DNA of 10,374 bases from Ferroglobus sp. (GTDB lineage: Archaea > Halobacteriota > Archaeoglobi > Archaeoglobales > Archaeoglobaceae): NCBI GenBank assembly GCA_015520115.1, contig WAQS01000004.1:1-10374 (forward strand). Reading direction: 5' to 3'. The translations under genes and the position numbers were made by a program. The notes beneath the pieces are model-generated. The model saw only the letters and a list, made by a program, of their open reading frames with translations, had not been told where the DNA came from and searched no databases. Below, piece by piece: positions 6,218 to 10,374 of the stretch. The first letter of the stretch is position 1. The number at the start of each line of letters is the position of its first letter.

Positions 6218-7531
6218 ATGAAAAACCACGTGTACAACAAAAAAATCGAGACGATGAAAAGAGAAAAAATTAAGGATCTCCAGCTAAGAAGGCTGAAAGC
6301 AACTGTAAAAAGGCTTTACGAGAATGTTCCGTATTACAGAAGGAAGATGAAAGAAGCAAATGTGAAACCCGAAGATATAAAAACTCTCGAAGATGTCAGG
6401 AAGTTGCCATTCACAGAAAAAGACGATTTGAGAAAAAATTATCCCTTCGGACTCGTAGCTGTTCCTTTAGAAAAAGTTGTTGAACTTCACGCCTCTTCCG
6501 GAACTACCGGAAAGCCGACGACAGTAGTTTACACTCGAAAAGATCTCGAAGTCTGGGGAGAGGTAATGGCTCGCTGTTTGGCTATGTCAGGTTTGACAAA
6601 GAGGGACATTTTCCAGAATCCGATACCCTACGGTCTTTTCACTGGAGCCTTCGGATTTCATTACGGGGCGCTAAAAATTGGTGCGTTAATAGTTCCGAGT
6701 AGCGGCGGGGACTCAAAGAGGCAGATAACACTAATGAAGGATTACGGAACAACTTTCATTTCAGGGGTTGTTTCCTACGCTCTTCATTTGGCAAAAGTGG
6801 CGATGGATATGGGAATAGATCCGAGCAAAGACTTGAACGTTCGAGCGGGATTGTTTGGAGCTGAGATATTTACGGAAAGCTTGAGGAAAAAGCTCAACGA
6901 TTTATGGGGTATGGATGCCCACAACGTTTACGGGCTGAGCGAAATGTGCGGTCCAGGAGTTTCTGCCGACTGCGACCAACATGACGGACTACACCTCTGG
7001 GAAGATCACTTCCTTGTTGAATGCATAGATCCGAAAACTGGGGAGCCGGTTGAAGCTGAGGAAAAAGGGGAACTCGTTATTTCAACGCTAACGAAAGAGG
7101 CTATGCCACTCCTCAGATATAGAACGAGAGATCTCGCTTTCATCTACGATTGCAAGGAGTGTGATTGCGGAAGAACGCACGTGAAGCATTCTACGATTAT
7201 AGGCAGAACCGACGACATGATAATAGTCAGCGGGACGAACATTTTCCCGAGCCAAATCGAAGAAGTTGTCATGAAACATCAGAAAGGAGGGGTTGAGTAC
7301 AGAATTATTCTCGAAAAGAATGGATATCTTGACGTCATGACAGTCGAAGTGGAAACTCTACGCCCGTTACCAGATGAGGAAAAGAGGATGCTTGCTGAAT
7401 ACTACGCCAACGAAATAAAGTCCATAACCGGATACAAGCCGAGAGTTAGGATCCTCGATCCCGGAACTATTGTGAGGGAAGGAATAAAAGCAAAGAGGAT
7501 AATAGATCTAAGACCTAAAGAAAGCTCATAG
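6218..7531 (+). CDS. paaK: Phenylacetate-CoA ligase family acid:CoA ligase (AMP-forming)
   Basis: This enzyme activates a carboxylic acid with ATP and CoA, through an acyl-adenylate, to the CoA thioester. At 437 residues the length is that of PaaK. Visible motifs are: the family N-terminus (KIKDLQLRRLKATVKRLYENVPYYRRKM, seen at about 17-44); the P-loop HASSGTTGKPT (91-101); YGLSEMCGPGVSADC (238-252); RYRTRDL (300-306); CKECDCGR (312-319), holding the conserved C-x-CGR cysteines; GRTDDMIIVSGTN (329-341); and the C-terminal region GIKAKRI (422-428) with Lys424 as the likely catalytic lysine. The family assignment is firm. Phenylacetate itself is not proven, since archaeal members may use other aryl or acyl acids. 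It converges with the CoA-transferase gene, three bases apart. The frame is open to an ATG at 6170, but that start lies before the predicted transcript. Confidence 0.9.
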   Translation: MKNHVYNKKIETMKREKIKDLQLRRLKATVKRLYENVPYYRRKMKEANVKPEDIKTLEDVRKLPFTEKDDLRKNYPFGLVAVPLEKVVELHASSGTTGKPTTVVYTRKDLEVWGEVMARCLAMSGLTKRDIFQNPIPYGLFTGAFGFHYGALKIGALIVPSSGGDSKRQITLMKDYGTTFISGVVSYALHLAKVAMDMGIDPSKDLNVRAGLFGAEIFTESLRKKLNDLWGMDAHNVYGLSEMCGPGVSADCDQHDGLHLWEDHFLVECIDPKTGEPVEAEEKGELVISTLTKEAMPLLRYRTRDLAFIYDCKECDCGRTHVKHSTIIGRTDDMIIVSGTNIFPSQIEEVVMKHQKGGVEYRIILEKNGYLDVMTVEVETLRPLPDEEKRMLAEYYANEIKSITGYKPRVRILDPGTIVREGIKAKRIIDLRPKESS

Positions 7532-7534
7532 TAT

Positions 7535-8710
7535 TCAAATTACTCCCTCTTTTTTGAGCTCCTCCACGTCGTATCCAAGTTTTGAGTATATCTCGTAGTT
7601 GTGCTCCCCAAGTCTCGGAGCAAAAGTTAACTCTTTTGTTTCCGTTATCACCGGAGGAGGAGCGAGCAAAACCTCCAACCCCGTTTTTTCGTCTTTTGTT
7701 TTCCAAAGCTTTGAAGATAGGTAAGGGTCTTCAAATATTTGCGGAAGCGTCGTTACTTTTGAAATTGGTATTCTCGCTTTTTTAAAAAGCTCTATAACCT
7801 CCTCAGTGCTTCTTTTTGAGAGGATTTCCCCAAGATCTCTGTCCAGTTGTTTTTCGTTAGCCTTCCTTCGGTTGTTCGTGCTGTAAATCTCCTTTCTAAG
7901 GATTTCAAATCCAGGAAGTTTGCAAAGCCGCTCCCACTGAGCTTCGCTTCCTATAGCAATCGAGACGTATCCGTCTTTTGTTCTGTAAACACCTACTGGA
8001 GCAAAAATCGGATGTTTGTTTCCAGACTTCGGAACATCTATTCCCAAGCTGACCATTGGAATGTGCAGAGCAAGTAGGGATAGGCAGCAGTCGAGCATCG
8101 AAATGTCAATTCTACAACCCTTTCCCGTTTTTTCCCTTATTAAAAGTGCTTTCATTATCTCGCAGTACGCTTGATTTGCCGCTTCTAAATCTGCTATGGA
8201 AATACCAAATTTCAAAGGGGGGCTATCCTCATCTCCGTTGGTATCCATTATTCCAGAATAAGCCTGTATCATCGGGTCGTAAGCAGCTTCTGGTCTCTCC
8301 GGACCGAAGCCTGAGATTCCAACCCATATTATATCCTCTTTTATTGATTTTATCCTCTCGTAATCTATTCCAAGCTTTTTGTAGTTGCTCGGCACTTGAT
8401 TCGTCGCGAAGATGTCAACATCAAACTCTTTAATCAGTTCTCCAAGAATTTCCCTCCCCTTTGGGGAGTTCAAATTTAGCGTTATGGATTTTTTCCCGGA
8501 ATTTATCCCCAAGAAATACGCGCTCATTCCCTCTTCATCCAACGCACTTTCTCCAACGTAGCGATTGGGGTCACCCCAAGGAGGTTCGACTCTAATAACC
8601 TCAGCTCCATCAGCAGCTAATCGCCACGTACAGTAAGGTAACGAAACGGCCTGCTCAACACTTAAGACAGTCACACCCTCTAAGAAGTTTTCAGTAGAGG
8701 AGCTTGACAT
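7535..8710 (-). CDS. Family III CoA-transferase (CaiB/BaiF/Frc type)
   Basis: This enzyme moves CoA from an acyl-CoA to a free acid. At 391 residues the length is usual for the family. The N-terminus has LEGVTVLSVEQAVSLPYCTW followed by LAADGAEVIRVEPPWGD (31-47), the standard Rossmann opening. The segment YDPMIQAYSGIM (144-155) is followed by ISIADLEAANQAYCEIMKAL, in which Asp174 matches the catalytic aspartate (Asp169 of formyl-CoA transferase). KTGKGCRIDISMLD (194-207) and the C-terminal APRLGEHN (364-371) are also typical. The frame is open to a TTG at 8752, which would give 405 residues. I chose the ATG at 8710 because GGAGG lies eight bases upstream and the TTG falls before the predicted transcription start. 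The acid and CoA donor are unknown. Confidence 0.9.
   Translation of the reverse strand: MSSSSTENFLEGVTVLSVEQAVSLPYCTWRLAADGAEVIRVEPPWGDPNRYVGESALDEEGMSAYFLGINSGKKSITLNLNSPKGREILGELIKEFDVDIFATNQVPSNYKKLGIDYERIKSIKEDIIWVGISGFGPERPEAAYDPMIQAYSGIMDTNGDEDSPPLKFGISIADLEAANQAYCEIMKALLIREKTGKGCRIDISMLDCCLSLLALHIPMVSLGIDVPKSGNKHPIFAPVGVYRTKDGYVSIAIGSEAQWERLCKLPGFEILRKEIYSTNNRRKANEKQLDRDLGEILSKRSTEEVIELFKKARIPISKVTTLPQIFEDPYLSSKLWKTKDEKTGLEVLLAPPPVITETKELTFAPRLGEHNYEIYSKLGYDVEELKKEGVI
7550..7555 (+). terminator. Possible T-run terminator of the CoA ligase gene
   Basis: Six T residues lie 19-24 bases after the CoA ligase stop codon, inside the last codons of the convergent CoA-transferase gene. There is no hairpin. 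With only three bases between the stop codons, termination must occur within the opposing gene, so this is the nearest candidate. Confidence 0.3.
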
Positions 8711-8718
8711 TCCACCAC

Positions 8719-8723
8719 CCTCC
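8719..8723 (-). promoter_or_regulatory. Ribosome binding site that fixes the CoA-transferase start
   Basis: GGAGG on the minus strand lies eight bases before the ATG at 8710, within GGAGGGTGGTGGA. The upstream in-frame TTG at 8752 has no such site. Confidence 0.65.
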
Positions 8724-8767
8724 GATTTTATAACACCACCAAATGGTTTCAACTAAGGGACTTGAAT

Positions 8768-8787
8768 GATATAAATTTAACGGTTAT
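8768..8787 (-). promoter_or_regulatory. Promoter/operator of the CoA-transferase gene, copy 2 of the shared 20-base element
   Basis: The minus strand reads ATAACCGTTAAATTTATATC, identical over 20 bases to the element before the CoA ligase gene, with similarity continuing upstream (ATCA here, ATCG there). The TATA-like TTTATATC is 8768-8775, and transcription is predicted to start near 8745. It lies 57 bases before the ATG; the other copy lies 59 bases before its ATG. Confidence 0.7.
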
Positions 8788-9073
8788 TGATCACTTATAC
8801 ACCTAACTTTACACATCCCTCAAACAAAACAGAAGAGCTAAGACTTGAAAATAACACAGAACGAGGTTTATGATCATCTCATCCTCTATTTAGATCAGTA
8901 AAATTCCTATTTCGTTGAATATCTCTTAAACTTCAAGATTTTAAAAATGTGGCTTGGAAAGTAGGATCAATTAACCATTAACTGATTGACGAAAACGTTA
9001 AATATTTGGTAGGTATTAATCATGTTAATTAAATAATTCAGCAAATGTAGAGCTGAAAACGGAGGGACTCGAA
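8788..9073. other. Regulatory region between the CoA-transferase and symporter genes
   Basis: This AT-rich stretch separates two divergent transcription units and holds no reading frame worth calling. It contains a diverged copy of the shared promoter motif (GATCAATTAACCATTAA, 8965-8981), a TATA-like element at 8998-9005, and a further AT-rich inverted stretch, TTAATCATGTTAA, at 9016-9028. Most of 8800-8960 shows nothing I can name. Confidence 0.55.
8998..9005 (+). promoter_or_regulatory. Probable promoter of the symporter operon
   Basis: TTAAATAT is preceded by the BRE-like AAAACG. It shares the eight bases CGTTAAAT with the two copies of the CoA gene promoter element. Transcription would start near 9028, giving a leader of about 46 bases with GGAGG at 9061-9065. 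An alternative AT-rich element at 9025-9036 cannot be excluded. Confidence 0.45.
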
Positions 9074-9193
9074 ATGGCGGAGATTCTGGGTTTGGATCCA
9101 GCCATCGGAGGGATATACATAGTGAACGTATTGCTTATAGTTTTGTGGATCGTCTATTCCGTAGCAAATGCGAAGAGGAGAGGTGACCTTTAA
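9074..9193 (+). CDS. Small single-span membrane protein paired with the symporter
   Basis: This 39-residue reading frame, MAEILGLDPAIGGIYIVNVL and onward, has one hydrophobic segment (about residues 11-31, ending LLIVLWIVYSVA) and a basic end (NAKRRGDL). By the positive-inside rule the C-terminus would be cytoplasmic. GGAGG at 9061-9065 lies eight bases before the ATG. Its TAA overlaps the symporter ATG by one base (TAATG), so the two are translationally coupled. From memory, similarly short proteins precede sodium:solute symporter genes in other prokaryotes and have been named symporter small accessory protein; I infer the same role but could not run a search. It is too short to identify by sequence alone. 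Confidence 0.8.
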   Translation: MAEILGLDPAIGGIYIVNVLLIVLWIVYSVANAKRRGDL

Positions 9194-10374
9194 TGGCGTA
9201 CGAAATCTCCTGGGTAGTCCTTGTAGTATACATTTTAGCCATGCTTTACATCGGTTACTGGAGCTGGAAAAAGACAAAAACTCTCGAAGACTATTACATA
9301 GCCGGAAGACAACTCGGTCCGTGGATTATAGCATTTTCCTTCTTTGGAACATACTTTAGCACTGCTGCCTTCCTTGGTGGGGGTGGAGCTGGATTTCTGT
9401 TCGGTTTCCAGTGGTCTGCTTACTTAGCTTTCTTCCACATACTATTCGCAATATTGGCTTGGTGGCTGATCGCTCCAAGAATGAGGATATATTCTGAAAA
9501 ACTGAAAGCCCTAACGATTCCGGATTTCTTCGAGTTTAGGTACAACAGCAAGCTTGCAAGATTGGTTGCATCGGTTATCATCATAATCTTCTTCGAGTTC
9601 TACATGATTTCGATTTACAAAGGAGCTGGAAATCTCTTTCAGGAAATGCTTGGCGTCTCGTATTTGACGGGCATTTTAATTACAGTAATCCCCGTGATAA
9701 TATACACGGCAATGGGTGGATTTAGATCGGTAGCTGTAACCGATCTCATTCAAGGTTGTATAATGTTCTTTGGCGCAATTTTGCTCTTCCTCCTCGTGAT
9801 GTCTTACGTTGGAGGATGGAGCGAAGGGATTGCAAGACTTGAAGAAATGAAACTCCTCGGAAAAGTTCCCGGAACAGCCCTCACAACTCTTGGAGGTTTC
9901 GGACCTCCTCCAATCCTCAAAGCTGGAATGATGGTACCGTTCATTCTCAGCTTAACTTTCGCGATAAGCATTGCTCAGCTTTCAAGTCCGCAGCTAATAA
10001 TAAGGTTCTACGCAGCAAAGGATGAGAGAGTTATAAGCAGAGGAATGATACTCGGACCTGTCCTCATCGGTATTTTTGCCTTAACTGTTTTCAGTATCGG
10101 TCCGTTTGCTTGGCTAATAATTCCGGAGCTCGTTCCAAAAGATCAGCTGATGACTTATCTAAAAGATCCGGACTTGGTAGTACCATTCCTTGTTGTAAAT
10201 CTTTTCCCGCCAGTTGTCAACGCGATAATATTAACAGCCATTGTTGCCGCTGCGATGTCTACGATAAACTCTTTACTGCTCGTTTTAGCAACTTCCCTTG
10301 GCAGAGATATTTTACAGGTTGTTAAACCAGATTTAAAGGAGGACACCGTTGTTTCGATAACAAGAGTCATGAGC
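9193..10374 (+). CDS. Sodium:solute symporter (SSS family), partial at window edge
   Basis: The first 394 residues of a Na+-driven transporter are present; the family usually has about 470-550, so the last helices are missing. Multiple membrane helices are visible. Family marks are YYIAGRQLGPW (34-44), the signature GGFRSVAVTDLIQG (175-188), PQLIIRFYAAKDER (266-279) and AAAMSTINSLLLVLATSLGRDI (about 352-373). In the last, Ser356 and Thr357 correspond to the sodium-site pair of PutP (Ser340, Thr341), so Na+ coupling is likely. The substrate cannot be assigned; family members carry proline, pantothenate, acetate, other organic acids and sugars. Neighbouring acid-activating enzymes hint at an organic acid, which is inference. 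The start overlaps the small membrane protein stop. Confidence 0.92.
   Translation, partial: MAYEISWVVLVVYILAMLYIGYWSWKKTKTLEDYYIAGRQLGPWIIAFSFFGTYFSTAAFLGGGGAGFLFGFQWSAYLAFFHILFAILAWWLIAPRMRIYSEKLKALTIPDFFEFRYNSKLARLVASVIIIIFFEFYMISIYKGAGNLFQEMLGVSYLTGILITVIPVIIYTAMGGFRSVAVTDLIQGCIMFFGAILLFLLVMSYVGGWSEGIARLEEMKLLGKVPGTALTTLGGFGPPPILKAGMMVPFILSLTFAISIAQLSSPQLIIRFYAAKDERVISRGMILGPVLIGIFALTVFSIGPFAWLIIPELVPKDQLMTYLKDPDLVVPFLVVNLFPPVVNAIILTAIVAAAMSTINSLLLVLATSLGRDILQVVKPDLKEDTVVSITRVMS

Noticed and set aside
9038..9277. 79-codon minus-strand reading frame opposite the symporter start
   Set aside because: It lies across the small membrane protein and symporter start, both of which have ribosome binding sites and recognisable features; this frame has neither.
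1..10374. CRISPR arrays, tRNA or rRNA genes, insertion sequences
   Set aside because: No regularly spaced repeats, no tRNA-like arm patterns and no transposase-like reading frame were seen on either strand.

Overview
The window looks like a chromosome segment from a hyperthermophilic archaeon. The evidence is an archaeal A-type (A1Ao) ATP synthase operon, promoters with BRE/TATA-like elements, GGTGA and GGAGGTG ribosome binding sites, and Lys/Glu-rich proteins. An acyl/aryl-CoA ligase beside a family III CoA-transferase would suit Archaeoglobales (Archaeoglobus, Ferroglobus, Geoglobus). That placement is inferred from gene content and style, not from a search.

Bases 1-5386, minus strand: the ATP synthase operon, transcribed right to left as atpH-atpI-atpK-atpE-atpC-atpF-atpA. 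atpA runs off the left edge, and atpB and atpD would be expected beyond it. The genes overlap or nearly touch, except for a 29-base gap between atpK and atpE. A TATA-like element lies about 50 bases before atpH. The ion-carrying c subunit (atpK) has much the strongest ribosome binding site, as expected for the subunit needed in most copies. The GTG starts of the longest atpH and atpE reading frames lie inside the ribosome binding sites of better ATG starts.

Bases 5424-6138: a T-run terminator, a 102-residue protein of unknown function on the minus strand with an apparently near-leaderless promoter, and about 350 bases with no convincing gene.

Bases 6139-8787: a symmetrical two-gene unit. A phenylacetate-CoA ligase family enzyme (plus strand) and a family III CoA-transferase (minus strand) converge with 3 bases between their stop codons. 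Each is driven by a promoter carrying the same 20-base sequence, ATAACCGTTAAATTTATATC, at almost the same distance from its start codon. This contains the dyad TAAC-C-GTTA next to the TATA box and suggests one regulator controls both genes.

Bases 8788-10374: an upstream region with a diverged copy of the same motif, then a 39-residue single-span membrane protein whose stop overlaps the start of a sodium:solute symporter that runs off the right edge. The working model is an organic-acid uptake and CoA-activation regulon beside the ATP synthase operon. The substrate cannot be read from the sequence.
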